A stretch of 64,000 nucleotides of DNA from Loxodes magnus (GCA_946699065.1 CAMPDV010000122.1:628001-692000); one strand, 5' to 3'. Counted from the first letter of the stretch, positions 48,911 through 60,960 are shown. Translations and numbers: made by a program. Notes: generated by a model not told the origin, from the letters alone.

Positions 48911-49772
48911 GTATTTTTGCAAACTAAAATTAAAAATTGAGAGCATTGCTTATCTCTATCCCCTTATTTTTACATTATGCTTTATAAACTTTATTGTACT
49001 ACTTTTTCTTCCTTATCTCTGAGAAATTCCATTAAGTAAGATTTCTTTTGATAAAACTAATTTTCTGAAAAACATACATGAGTTAGATTCAGTTTATGAA
49101 ATAATTAATATATATTTCTAAATTTCCTTTGCTTCTTATGCTTTTATTTTTAAAATTAATCATTATCAAATTTGATATAAAAGCTCAAATTAATTATGGA
49201 ACATTTGCTCCTTTAAATCCTTTTAAATTCTATTTAGGTAGGTAATTTTTCTATATAAAATAATATAAATAACTATTTTATTTTTTGTTTATTTTAAATT
49301 TAATAAAGATATTCATTTAAAAATACTATGTTTTTCCTAACTCAAAAAATATACTTGGATCATAAGACTAGATGAAGACTTAATAAAGGGACAATAATAT
49401 TAAGGAAAATAAGAAGATAATATTATAGTAAAAGTAATAACCAAGAAGATAATTAAAATCATTAGCAAATTAGCCTAAATTTTATCAACTAATTAAATAA
49501 TTATCTATATTTATGCTAATCATTTGAGAAATCTTAATTTTCTTTTTTATCCTAATTACATTAGACTCTTTTATTATAAAAAGTTTATCCAATAAAGATT
49601 TATAAATATAAAAGTAGCTTATAAAAAAATATCCATTTAATTTTAATTTAAATATCTCCCAATCTAGCATCAAGAAAGATAAATCTAAAAAACTAAATAA
49701 AAATTTATCAAATAACACACATCTAGAACACCGAAATAGACAGAAAACTCACATAAATGATAGGAAATTTTC
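48911..49772. other. AT-rich stretch
   Basis: No supportable gene. Confidence 0.5.
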
Positions 49773-50514
49773 ATGTATCAAGAAGTAAGGAACTTCGGCT
49801 TTGGAACTAATCAAGTCAATACTTAACTAGCACTAATGATATTTAATCTCCAAGAAGAGTTTAAAAAGCTCAAGTATCTAAGCCAAAATTTCACAGAAAA
49901 GCTGGAAGAGAAAAAATAACAGGATGTATCCAAAATCGATAATTTTTAACGGCAAATAGATGAATTCTTTAATATTTAGAGCTATCGAAATGCTATCTCA
50001 ACACAATTGAATTAGCGAGTGAACAAATATGGATAAGAACTACATTAATTAAAGCCAAGACTAAATTAAATTAGTAACACAAAATTCATTGGATGCTGAA
50101 CTAAGGAATAACTTTAAAAAGCGAAAATAATAAAGATAAGCAAGAAATGCCTCTGCTGCAGAAATTTACGACATTTGTATCGGAGTATTAAAATTTTCAA
50201 CAAAAGCAATAAATCTATTGGACTCAGAAAAAAAGGAGGATAGAAAATGAAGAAGACAGATTGAACTGAATGTATTGCCGTCTGAGTGGATCAATATACA
50301 ATATAGTAAAATGGGAAAAGACCTCAAATAAAAGAAAGGATACTTGGAGAAATCCAAATTACCAATCTTGCCAAAATTGGACATCCCGAACATATATATT
50401 AAGTAATAATAAGCAAGAACTGCTATCCTCCAGACAAGATTTGATTATCCTATCGGAAAACTTTCTTAAGTTAATTAATAAAAATTTTAATACAAATCTT
50501 TAATTTTAAAATGA
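49773..50514 (+). pseudogene. Coiled-coil ORF with frame change, possible LINE ORF1-like
   Basis: Begins MYQEVRNFGFGTNQVNTQ, followed by coiled coil (NLQEEFKKLKYLSQNF, VSKIDNFQRQIDEFF). Near nt 50000 the coding character moves to another frame: LVTQNSLDAELRNNFKK, then NASAAEIYDICIGVLKF, KWRRQIELNVLPSEWI and KLPILPKLDIPNIYIK. The shift may be a mutation or an intron that I cannot place. Function unknown. The G+C content is higher than the surroundings. Confidence 0.45.
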
Positions 50515-51182
50515 AAACATTCCAAGCTATTTTCAATAAGTTTAACAATTGTAAACTTTAAAAAGTTTTGAGAAACAGCTAAATGAATGGAGATTTAATA
50601 TTTAAAATGTGCATTATAAAATATTTTTTATTTTATTTTTATACTAACTACTAAGACATTTTTATCTTTTGAAAATGAAAAATTGTAAAGTTTATTATTA
50701 AGATTAGTTAGATTCTAGAGTGAGAACCTTCTAAATTTCTTACTAATTGTCTTTTAATATTCAAGATATTGCTTTTTTACAATTTTATTCGTTTATAATT
50801 GATTAATAAAATTCAAATCCTACAAAAACCTTATTTCTTAAAATACATCCTAAATAGCTTTCATATTTTAACTTAAAAGCAAATAAATTTTTCATAGATT
50901 TAAATGTGCTTTTAAATTAAATTTAGGATATCAAAGTAAAAACTTCTTATTATAAAGAAGTATTAAATGTTTTAATTTACTAATAAAGCTTTTAAATTTA
51001 GTTTTCTCAGAAAAAAATCTCTCATTCAGCTTGCTTATGCCAATTGACTAGAGTAGAAAGTACTGTAACTGGAATAAAAGCATGTAGGTGCCAGTTTTTG
51101 AACTCTTAGATCTAAATTCAGCCGAAATACTTTGCTCGAATAAGTAAACACACCCTTAATAAGCAAATCATGTAATGCAATT
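50515..51182. other. AT-rich stretch with possible gene debris at 51030-51180
   Basis: Short protein-like reading (LLMPIDQSRKYCNWNKS) directly before the next small ORF; no start. Confidence 0.3.
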
Positions 51183-51359
51183 ATGAAACTTGAAGATATC
51201 TTCAAGGCCAATTTACAAAAAAGAGGAGTAAATTCTGATAATAAGTAAATTCAACCACGATTAGAAAATTCTAAAGAGAAATGATATGAATATGAATCAA
51301 TAATGTTTGACTTTCTTGAAATATTTTTAATTCTGTTTCTGTTAATCTCCATGCCTTGA
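51183..51359 (+). CDS. Small tail-anchored-like hypothetical protein
   Basis: 58 residues, MKLEDIFKANLQKRG to TGA 51357-51359. A hydrophilic N-terminus with one TGA=Trp, then a single hydrophobic C-terminal segment (FLEIFLILFLLISMP). May be the last exon of a larger gene. Confidence 0.3.
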
Positions 51360-51599
51360 TGTTAAATAAAATAAAACTTAAATATTTTGCCAATTATTTT
51401 AAAATTTTATCCATTTTTTATAATAAATTCCCTTTTTCAAAAATATTTTCCTTTTTATTTTTGACTTTTTTTTAAAAATTATGTAGGCTTTTCATAACTC
51501 CCACAAATAAAATTGCTTAAACATGTAAGGTTTTTTAATTCTCATTCTCTTTAAAAACCTTAATATGATGTGCAAATAAAATAAATAAACAATTTATAC

Positions 51600-52165
51600 A
51601 TGCTGTATCTGAAAATGGCTTAGACTTACAAACTTCTCTAAAAATATGAATCCAAGTTCTCTCTACATCTCAAACACTAGATGTACATCTAGCTTTTCCT
51701 TCAACCGAAGGAACAAATTCACATCTTCCACTCCTACATTCTTTATCTTCATTATAAACTTCCCATTCATACTTTCCTTCTTTTGTAAAATTATCTTATA
51801 AATTATTAAAACATTATTTACAATAGTTATCCTTCTTATTTTGCACTCCATATGGCAAAAATTTATCGCAGTTAAAAACTCCATTATAAAAGTATACTCT
51901 TTCACAATACTTTCTTTTAATACTTAAAATGTTTAATCTTCTGATTATTTTTATAGTATAAGTAAGCTCTTCATATTTCGCATCATCTCTCAAAAACGGT
52001 TCTATGACACATCCTCAAGTGTTAGAATCTTAAATGTAAATTTAGTTATTCTTTTTGTCTAGCTTATAGCATAAGTTATCAGAAATCTAACTACTAAAGG
52101 TTATTTGGAACATTACTTACTAGACACAGAGAGGAAGAAAAGAAAGGCAAAAAGTCTCAACATTT
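51600..52165 (-). pseudogene. Secreted Cys-rich family member, copy 2
   Basis: A signal-like stretch (LFAFLFFLSVSSK) in one frame is followed in another frame by SDNLCYKLDKKNNQIYIQ, DSNTWGCVIEPFLRDD, CERVYFYNGVFNCDKF, NYCKQCFNNLQ, KEGKYEWEVYNEDKECRSG and RCEFVPSVEGKARC. About ten Cys suggest a disulphide-rich extracellular protein. The N-terminal frame change could be a small intron, but no 16-24 nt GT-AG intron fits. It retains the cysteines that copy 1 has lost. Confidence 0.45.
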
Positions 52166-52269
52166 AAAATAATAAAAATTTATAAAGATGGAAAAAATGG
52201 AAAGAGTAGCTATAAATAAAGTTAGCATATATTCTTAATAAAAGATAAAGCCCAACTATCTATCAAACT

Positions 52270-52665
52270 GAACCAATTTCTTAATTAAATTTCCAAAAAA
52301 AGATCATCATTTCAAATAATTCTGAATGGAAAAAAGAAATTAAAAGTAACTGCATAAAATATCTAGGCAGCATTAATAATCAAGATATTTAATCTTTATA
52401 ACAATTGAAATAGTTAATGGATGCTTTTCAAGATTTATTAAGAGGCATACGTTTAAACTATAACTATTTGGCTAAAAATAAAAATCTGGAGGAAATTAAT
52501 TAAGAGCATTAATAGCAAATAGAGGAGCAAATGTAATAAATTTTAGAAATACTTAGAGTATAACTAAGAATATAAGATTTCATGCAAAATATAAAAAGAA
52601 ATAGAAAACATCGAAGAAGTAAGTTTGACGTTGCCTCCTAAGTTTAATTTTTAAGCTTTTGTTGA
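52270..52665 (+). CDS. Coiled-coil hypothetical protein fragment (start unresolved)
   Basis: Continuous protein-like frame ending at TGA 52663-52665: SEWKKEIKSNCIKYLG, DIQSLQQLKQLMDAFQDLL, NLEEINQEHQQQIEEQMQQ and a basic end KRNRKHRRSKFDVAS. No ATG in frame at the left end. Possibly another decayed ORF1-like protein. Confidence 0.35.
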
Positions 52666-54469
52666 TTAAAGTAAAATAATTAATATTCATCACTCACCGT
52701 AGAAAGATTACCGCTTTATAAATTTTATATAAGTATGTGTTAATAAATTAAGCAAATAAAATTATTAAAGAATATGAGACTTTAAGCATTTCATTTACTT
52801 AATGGTATTAAAGTCTTTAAACTCTATTAATATTTAATTATTCTATTAAGAAATTTTTAATTCTATTTAAGCTATTAAGGTTATATTCAAAAATATAGCT
52901 ATTTTAAACTTAATCAATTGAGTTTTATATTGCTAAATGCTAAGAGCAATAAAAAGGATTAAAGTTAATTTACTTATTATTTATTTTATATTTCTATATT
53001 TCTTAGTTTAACCTTATTTGTTTGATTTGCTTTAAATAAGTGTAGCCAACTATAGTTTTGTATGATATACTTAATTTTATTCGTAATATGGTTTATCTAA
53101 ACATAATTCAGCAAGTACTACACTAGTATTTTTAAGTCTGATTGATGTACATTATGTATCTGTTGTAAATGATAGGAATTTATAGAGTCTGTAGTGTTAG
53201 AAAAGCACTAATAGTTATAGAAGTTAAATATTAATAATTAAATAAAATAATTCGTTATATATCCAAGTCTATAATCATTCTTATCTAGTTTTACTATTAT
53301 TAGCTTTAATACTAATTTAGATAATTAATTTTAATATTTTAACTTATAAATCAAAGAATTAAAGAATCCTAAATCATTAACAGAGGATAAAAAATATTTT
53401 TATGCATAAGGATAATTGAAATATGTAGCTTACCTATAAATATCTGTAGTGAAATAAAATATGAAGCTAACTAGTATTTAAATCTTATTTGCAATAATTT
53501 TTTAGATTGTACAAAAGGAGAATAATGCTTAAAAGGAAATTCTTTTTTAAGATAGCTATATATACAGATAAAAGTTGAATAGCAGTAGTATAGTTTAATT
53601 AGCTTGAAGAAATGTGTTTTAAAATGTTGAAATAAATATAAAAATAAAGAATAAAAGAAATAATCCTTTTATATAGATAGTGTAGAAATGTTAAATGGAT
53701 GAAATAAATAAAGAGTTGGTTTAATTTATTTAAATTAATACTCTAATAAAATTAATTATTTAACTTATAACAAACTTTTAATTATTTTAAATTCAAAAGA
53801 AATTTACTAATTTTTCTTGTTTATTGCTTTAGATTTATTGCTAAATAGGATATTAAATAAATTATTTTTTAGAATTTATATAGAAAAAAGTTTATAAAAT
53901 GATGAATAGCTATTAATTAATTATAAATCTAGTATTATTTTATTTTGTTTCTTAAGACTAAGTTACTATAATAATAGTTGAATCTAAATAATCTAGTTCT
54001 TATTTCTATAAACTGATTACAAGAAAGATTATCTTCAATGCAAGCATCTTAATTTAATTTATCACACTTAAGTTATTCTATCTTAGTTATATGCAATTAA
54101 TATTTTCTTCACCTAAACTGTAAACAGAAAAAATATTTTTTCATAATAAAACGTTATTGATTTAAAATTTTCGTCTATTCAAGAATGCTTTAGTAAATTT
54201 TTTATTTCCTTCATTCAGATATATTAATCTAAAAATATATAATTTGATGTTAAGTATTTTTCATTTATCTAAATAAGAATATTTTGAAACAAGTAATATA
54301 TTCATTTCAGCAATATAAGCTTTATTACAATATTTCTATTTAAAACATAATTTAAATGCTCTGATTTTAAAATAAAAATAAAAATATTAAACCAATTTTT
54401 TGGCGTTCTTGGAAGTATTTCAACCTCTTTCGCGCCAGTTTCAGGATTGATTTAGAGACTAATTATAAA
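52666..54469. other. AT-rich stretch
   Basis: 1.8 kb, nothing recognised. Confidence 0.5.
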
Positions 54470-55265
54470 AGTATGAAAATCTCTACAAATCTTCTCCTTA
54501 CCATGCATTTTTTCCTTGAATTCTTTTTTTGCCTAGATACTAGATATCTTTTTTCTAGTAAATTTCACAAATTTTTTAAAATTATAATCTTTCTCTTTCT
54601 CTTGATTTTTTTAGTTGCTATTGTCTCTTCTTTTTATTCTCAAAATGCTTCTACTAATTTAAATATGCTTACATAAAATTGAGAAACATCTAGCCCCTTT
54701 TCTACAGATGTGTTTGAGAATTATAAAACAGGATTTTTTTCTTTTAGGTAGAAATTATGAGTTTTTTATACCTTTAATTATCATTGGATAACTTCTTTAT
54801 TCTTTCGGTTCCATTTAACGCTGCAATTTATACTTTTTTCATCTATTTTTAACTTTTTAATCAGTTCTTTCTTCTTCTATTGCTAGTTTTGAGATTAACT
54901 GCTCTAGTCTTGTGAAATATTTCAAAATGCGTTAAGGTCTCATTCTTTGATTATGATTCTCTATTCTATTTCCTCTGCAAATTCAAGTTTTTTCATTAAC
55001 TTCTTATTGTCTTTTTTCTTGACATCTTCCTGGAGGTTCAACACTACTTTAATCAGCAAATTATAGCTTATTTACCACTATGTGGTGTGATTCGAGATTT
55101 TTGAACGCATTATTTTTTACCTATTTTCTAGACTCTTCTTCAGAGGTAGGAGATTCATTTTGATGGGTGACCCTTTGATACCTTTTCCTGTTCCTAGCCT
55201 TTATAGGAAGTCGTTAACCCCTGCTTTTTTGAAGACACGAAGAATCCTGGTTTTAATGGTGACAT
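54470..55265 (-). pseudogene. Broken coiled-coil ORF
   Basis: Starts MSPLKPGFFVSSKKQG at 55265. Coding character then moves through the other two frames (NESPTSEEESRKQ; LQEDVKKKDNKKLMKKL; EEIEQRIIIKEW). At least two frame changes are needed. A Lys/Glu coiled coil like the other ORF1-like readings of this region. Opposite in strand to the adjacent LINE 3' fragment. Confidence 0.4.
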
Positions 55266-55429
55266 CTTTTTACTCTGAGTTTAAAATAAAATTTATTTAA
55301 AATAGAGTAAAGAGTAATAAAGATATTAATTATCTAAACTATTTATGGATATATTATTTTAGTCTAACTATTAGTTTTTGCTTCTAAATATATCTTACTA
55401 ATTATTAATATTCTCATAGGAATCAGTAC

Positions 55430-55713
55430 AGAGGTACGTCTAGAAGTAGGTAAATTTCCTTTTAAGTACGAATTTTCTAAATTCTCTCGAACTAAACAAT
55501 TATTACATAAGTTCTTAATCTTAACCAATTTCCAGTAATTATTTACACTAAATTAAACAAATAAGTTAGACAAGGAATTATCATTATATATAAACTTAGA
55601 ATTCAACCTTCAATTTTTGAAAAGATCTTTAAGATCATCATTATCCTATTGATAATTGCTATTGTATGTGTGGAGAGTATAATACACTTGAACACATTTT
55701 AAAATGTATATAA
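55430..55713 (+). mobile_element. LINE 3' fragment 2, part before the nested insertion
   Basis: Matches LINE fragment 1 in the segment leading to the zinc knuckle; the motif is readable as CMCGEYNTLEHILKC, but the preceding block is in another frame, so this copy is dead. It is interrupted at 55713. Confidence 0.7.
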
Positions 55714-56134
55714 ATAAATATTATTATAGAGCTTGTTGCACCTCGTTGGTGCGTAGCTTTTCATTTTTAACATTTAATATTAAAAAAAGTGTTCTCAAAA
55801 GCTTGATTTCATTCTATTCGTCCAAAGAATCACTTCATCTTCTCCAAATGGGGAATCTTCTTACTAAAAATTATTCTTAAATCTTGAATCAAATGCTTCA
55901 GTTTTCTTGAAAAAGGTCCAAATAAGAATTAGTTATTAAGTCTTTAATTAAAAGGCCCATCAGTCAAATTTTCATGCTGCTAGAGAACCCTCAAGTTAAG
56001 TTAGGCATGTCTCAACTGAGCTTATCCACCCATCCCCGTGGTGGTATCTAGTACGAGATTACTCGCAATGCAGTATACACTGCGCCAGATTACCTACTAA
56101 TTTTTCTGAAGTGGCCGATATCCATTTTATATTA
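55714..56134 (-). mobile_element. 421-bp structured SINE-like insertion nested in LINE fragment 2
   Basis: It splits a LINE copy whose halves rejoin exactly when it is removed, and is flanked by tatataa direct repeats (55707-55713 and 56135-56141). The right ~140 bp is far richer in G+C than its surroundings and folds well. A three-way junction (stem GGTATCT/AGATTACC at 56043-56094) encloses two tetraloop hairpins, CGAG/CTCG and GCAGT/ACTGC, next to CCAC/GTGG and CTCAAGTT/AACTGAG stems. The left end has a strong AGCT-GCACC/GGTGC-AGCT hairpin (55730-55758). On the minus strand TGGCGCAGTGTA resembles a Pol III A box. No ORF. Probably an RNA-derived short retroelement; the parent RNA is unidentified. 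Confidence 0.6.
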
Positions 56135-56440
56135 TATATAATGTTCTAATATAAGAGATTAACTATCATAAAAGATGGAAATTATTACTTAAGATGCCTT
56201 ATATTATATGATTAAGGAGTTATAAACTCCTTTCCGAAGTCTTATTTGGGATATTTAGATTCATAAATAAAAATATTTCATAAGAAATTTATGTCAAGAA
56301 GATTAGAATTATTAGAAATGGAAAAAGCAAAAAAGGAAGAAATAAAAGATGATATTATAACAAGATTTATTAAAAATTGATGAGATCAAGATTATAATTA
56401 AAAAAACATTAAAAACACTTACTAACGTCTATAATTGAAG
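56135..56440 (+). mobile_element. LINE 3' fragment 2, part after the nested insertion
   Basis: Continues the LINE alignment (ttctaatataag; then MSRRLELLEMEKAKKEE matching the tail of fragment 1), an A-rich stretch and an ACGTCTATA-started stem-loop (TCTATA/TATAGA, ATTGA/TCAAT) at about 56427-56465, as at the end of fragment 1. Confidence 0.65.
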
Positions 56441-57429
56441 GGATCAATTCTTATAACTATAGATTTTTTTTTAATTTTAGTTTAAAAATTTAAATTACAT
56501 AAGTTCTTCTCTAACTTTATACCTGAAAAATCGTTATTGCATTTTTGGACTGGTTCGTTATTCTAAAATAAAATCCTGAATCTAAGTATATTTTAATTCT
56601 TGCTATCATTATAATTTAAAAGTGATAAATCAACATTCTATACCTCTTGCCTCAATTATTCATACCATAGATAATATTCTCAATTTAAATGAAGAACGCT
56701 CGTTCTCCTATATTATTTAATTACTTGTTTATAAAATTTTTTAATGAAATGATATTTATGACTTCATATATTAAAACTTAGGAAATTTAGGTTTTCTTTT
56801 ACTAACGTTCATAGTTTGCTAGAAAATTAAGAATGATATAATAGATAAGCATATAAGTAATTTAAAAATGACATTATGCCTTAGCAATAATAATATAAAA
56901 GCTTTTAGTATACTCATATCACTAGTTTCAATAATAGTCCTAATAATTAGAAGATAGTAATATTTGCTAAGCATTTATTTGTTGTACTATTTAATACATG
57001 CATTAGTCATTAAATGTATATAATATAATACTTTTGTATATAATAATGTAACCTTTTGCTGCAAAAGGTTCAAACTAATACAAGGCTATTTAGTTCTTTC
57101 TACTATTAGGAGTTTATAAATTTAGTTAATTTCCCCTGATTTTTTAATATTTTGGCTATAGGAAAACTTATTAATATTAATTTGCACATGAATTATCCTA
57201 AAAAGGAACGAAAGATTTGATATAGCTACGATTAAAGCAATTATCAATTAATAAGATGCTAGCATTAGTAAATTGATATGGCTATAGTTATTATAACTGG
57301 TTAAAGTTTAGAAGCTTTATAATTATTGAAAGCTATAATATATATGAAAAAGCTTTATTTTTGCTTTTATCTAATAGAATTAATGTAATTATATCCTTTA
57401 TTATCAATCGTTTTTTAATTAATAAACTG
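56441..57429. other. AT-rich stretch
   Basis: No gene recognised apart from the end of the LINE stem-loop. Confidence 0.5.
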
Positions 57430-60400
57430 GAAATCTAAGAAATTTGGATGAAAGTGCTCTTAAAGAGTAAAATGAAGATGCTTTAGAAACTAATTAGCAT
57501 TAAAATGGTGTAAAGTCAAATAAGAAAGATGCTAAAAGGATTTAGAATAGAGGAAATTAATTTTTTATATCAGGCAAAGTTAAATAAGCTTTGAAATATT
57601 ATATCAAATCTATTAAATTGGATCCTAAGAATGCTAATGCATATTACAACAAAGGAAATTATCTTTATTAATTAGAGGATCTTGAAAAGGCTGGTGAATG
57701 CTATAATAAAGCTTTATAACTGGATTCTTAGTACTTTTATGCGTATTATGGTATAGGAAATGCTCTAATAGAGCTAGGAAGAAATGAAGAAACAATGATA
57801 TATTATAATAAAGATATTGAGTAAGATTCTATGTATCCCAATACATATTACAACAAAGGAAATGCTTTAAAAATTAGAAAAATATGAAGAGGCATCAATA
57901 TGCTATAACTCTGTTATTTAGCTTAACGATAAAGATGCTGATGCATGATGTAAGAAAGTAATTGTTTACTTAAATTATAAAAATTTGAAGAAGCAGTCTA
58001 ATGCTTTAGCACTGCTATTTAATTAGACTCATAGTGTTTAAGGCTATTATGGTAAAGGAAATGTTTTTAAGAATTAGCAAGGAAACAAGAAGCCATTGAT
58101 TTTTATAATACTGCTATTTGAATTGATCCTTAGAATCCGATTGTTTATTATAGCAAAGGAAGAGCATTTTAAATTTAAGGAAAACATCAAGAAGCTTTAG
58201 AATGTTTCAATATAGCTATTTAAATGGATCCTTAATGTGTTGATGCATATGGTAGCAAAGGAAATTCTCTTTAAGATTTAGAAAGGAATGAAGAAGCGAT
58301 AGAATGTTATAATACAGCTACTAATCTTAACCCTGATTAAGTCAATTCCTATAACGATAATGGAACCGTTATATTAAAACTAAAAATAACCAAGTGGCTC
58401 TTAATTGCTTCAATAAAGATATTCAACTGGATTCTGGATATTTTGAAGCTTACATTATTAAGGGAATTCTTCTTTAGTTATTAAATAGGATAGAAGAAGC
58501 TGCAAGCTATTATAATAAGGCTATTTAAACTGATCCTTATTAGACAAATGCTTACTTTAACAAAGGAAATTTACTTTAATCATAAGGGAAATACGAAGGG
58601 GCCACAGAATGCTATAAATTGGCTATTTAAATTGAGCCTAAGCACTTTAATACTTACTATGGCATAGGAGAAACTTTTTAAAGTTAAGAAAAATACGAAG
58701 AATCAATATAATGCTATAACGCAGCTACTTAAATAAATCCTTATTATATTGAAACTTATCGTGGCAAGGGAAATTCTCTTTATTATCAAGGAAGATATTA
58801 GAAAGCTTTAGTTTATTTCAATCAAATTATAGAACTTGATCCCCAGAATAAGCATGCTTTAAATTGCAAAGAAAACTGCTTTTATAATCTAGAAATATAT
58901 TAAGAAGTTATTGATTGCTATAATATAGTTATTTAACTTGATCGAAATTATGCCCAAGCTTATAATGGTAAGGCAAATTGTCTATGCTGTCTAGGAAAAT
59001 TATAAGAGTCTATTGCTTGTTTTGATACTGCTATTTTATTTGATCAATACTGTGTTGATACATACAATAATAAAGGAAATTTATTTTAAAGCTAAGGAAA
59101 ATACGAAGAGTCTATAGAATAATACAACATAGCTATTTAAATTAACCCTTAATATGCTTATTATAACAAAGGAAATTCTTTGCTAGACTGGAAAGAACTT
59201 AAGAAACAGTAGAATGCTATAATGATGCTATTAGACTTAATCCATAAGATTATGATCTTTATAATAATAAAAGTGTTTTTTATTATTAGTAAAACTTTAT
59301 GAAGAAGCAATCTAATCTTATGAATAGTCTATAAGTCTTAATTCTATTATGCTGAACCATAAATAAACTAATACCTTGCCTATTTTAAGATTGGATATAT
59401 GATAAAGCAATATAATACTGAAATACTTCTCTTTCACTTTATCATGATTATTCTGGAAATTATTTCTAAGAAGGACTTCTTCTTTTTAGACTGGATATGA
59501 ATGAGAAAGCTATCGAATACTATAACATAGCCATAAAGCTTAACCCAAATTTCTCATAGGCTTATTTTTATAAAGCTAATGCACTTCTAAATTTAGGAAG
59601 AGCAAAAGAGGCAGATAAAAATTATAGCATAGCTTTCAAACTTAATTCTACCTTTGACAGATAATTTAACATTTTATTATAGAAAAATATTCCTTCCAAC
59701 ACTGGTATTACTATCAGCAATATTCAGTATCTTTTATACATAAATGGACCAAATTATGATCTTAGATCACAAGATAGTTTTGAGATTATAAATAGATTAT
59801 TCCAAATAAATAGTTCTTAAAAAGTCTGAAAAAGTTAGGAAAGGGAAGCTATGGAAAGTTTTACTTAATAAAATAGATGGAATTTAGTATGCTCTCAAAA
59901 ATATGAAATATAGTATGGATTAATAGGAGATAATTAAAGAATTCTATAACGAATGCAAAGATTTTTTAAGTGTCAATAATTAAAAAGTTCTAAGACTATA
60001 TGGATTTTCTATTGATATATCTTAATAAGGAAGATATAGCTTTTGCCACTTATTAGATTATCTAGCTTAAGGAAGTTTATTTGAGGTAATAAAAAAGAAA
60101 AATTATTCGTAGAATATAAAAAGAATTCTAAAATCATATATTTTAAGAAGCTGAAGTTATTAAACTAAATAGCTGAAGGAGTTTAAGTTATGAATTTAAA
60201 AAACTTTATTCACAGAGATTTAAAGTCTGGCAATGTTTGATTAGACGATAATTATTTACATAAAATTGCTGATTTTGGAATTTTAAATGATTCAAATATT
60301 ACAACTACTTCATATCATAGAGGATCTCTTTAATGATTGGCGCCAGAACTTTTGAAAGTAAAGTAAGTTAAAAGAGTGATATATGGGCGCTTGCATGTGT

Positions 60401-60960
60401 TGCTATAGAGATTTTTAACGAGAATTTGCCCTATCCAAATTTAAAAACCGACGGATAAATAATGGATTTTGTATGCTAATAATAAAGATACCCTTTATTT
60501 TCTAATTAGATAATGTAAGAAACTGCTTTAGCTATGCTAATAAAAAATTTCTTTAGCTATGAGCCAGAATAAAGACCAGATATATGTACTTTCAAGAAAT
60601 AAATAGATTAAATAAAGCCAGAATGAGATCCAAAAAATTTAACTAATTAAGCTGTTTAAAACTAAAATAATTAGAATCTAACCTTTTACTAGCTAGAATG
60701 AAATTAACAGTAAGTATAAGTCGGTCCCTAAGCAAGTTAAGAAGGATCAGCAAATTAATTTTCAGATTTATTTAGTTCTTCTAATAAAAGTGAACAAGAT
60801 AACCAAAGTAGCAGTTAATGCATTCAAGCTTCTTACTCAAAAAATGCTTATAAAATATTAAATAAAATAGAGCTTGATAAAATTATTAATTTTGCTATTA
60901 AGGTTAATTCTTATATTAAAGAAATAAAATACAATGCATTTAAATAATTAATGCTAATTA
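57430..60960 (+). pseudogene. TPR-array protein kinase pseudogene
   Basis: About 16 TPR units of 34 residues (consensus AYYNKGNxL..LGxYEEAIECYNxAIxLDP) run from nt 57540 to 59680. A kinase domain follows: GKGSYGKFYL glycine loop, YALKNM, FIHRDLKSGNVWLDD, KIADFG, SLQWLAPELL (Trp=TGA at 60334-60336), SDIWALAC and a C-lobe end PEQRPDI. The readable frame changes at least six times (for example near 57860, 57965, 58370, 59190, 59290, 59830, 60140, 60365). Most changes fit one-base indels, not 16-24 nt introns. Catalytic motifs survive, so the decay is recent. Known ciliate TPR kinases suggest a signalling scaffold; this copy is unlikely to make an intact protein. Confidence 0.75.

Noticed and set aside
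49485..49718. 77-codon minus-strand open frame
   Set aside because: Phe/Ile/Leu/Lys repetition typical of random AT-rich DNA; no stop or start support with TGA as the stop.
56070..56100. U4 snRNA or tRNA in the structured insertion
   Set aside because: GCGCAGTG and an A-box-like stretch occur, but the remaining U4 sequence, a tRNA cloverleaf and a proper B box do not follow.
55714..56134. Internally eliminated sequence or hammerhead ribozyme
   Set aside because: The direct repeat is 7 bp and the host is a dead LINE, fitting retroposition better; no CTGATGA/GAAA hammerhead core at the three-way junction.
60350..60370. 17-nt intron in the kinase domain (gtaaagtaagttaaaag)
   Set aside because: Removal would delete the usual residues between APELL and SDIW; a one-base indel keeps normal spacing.
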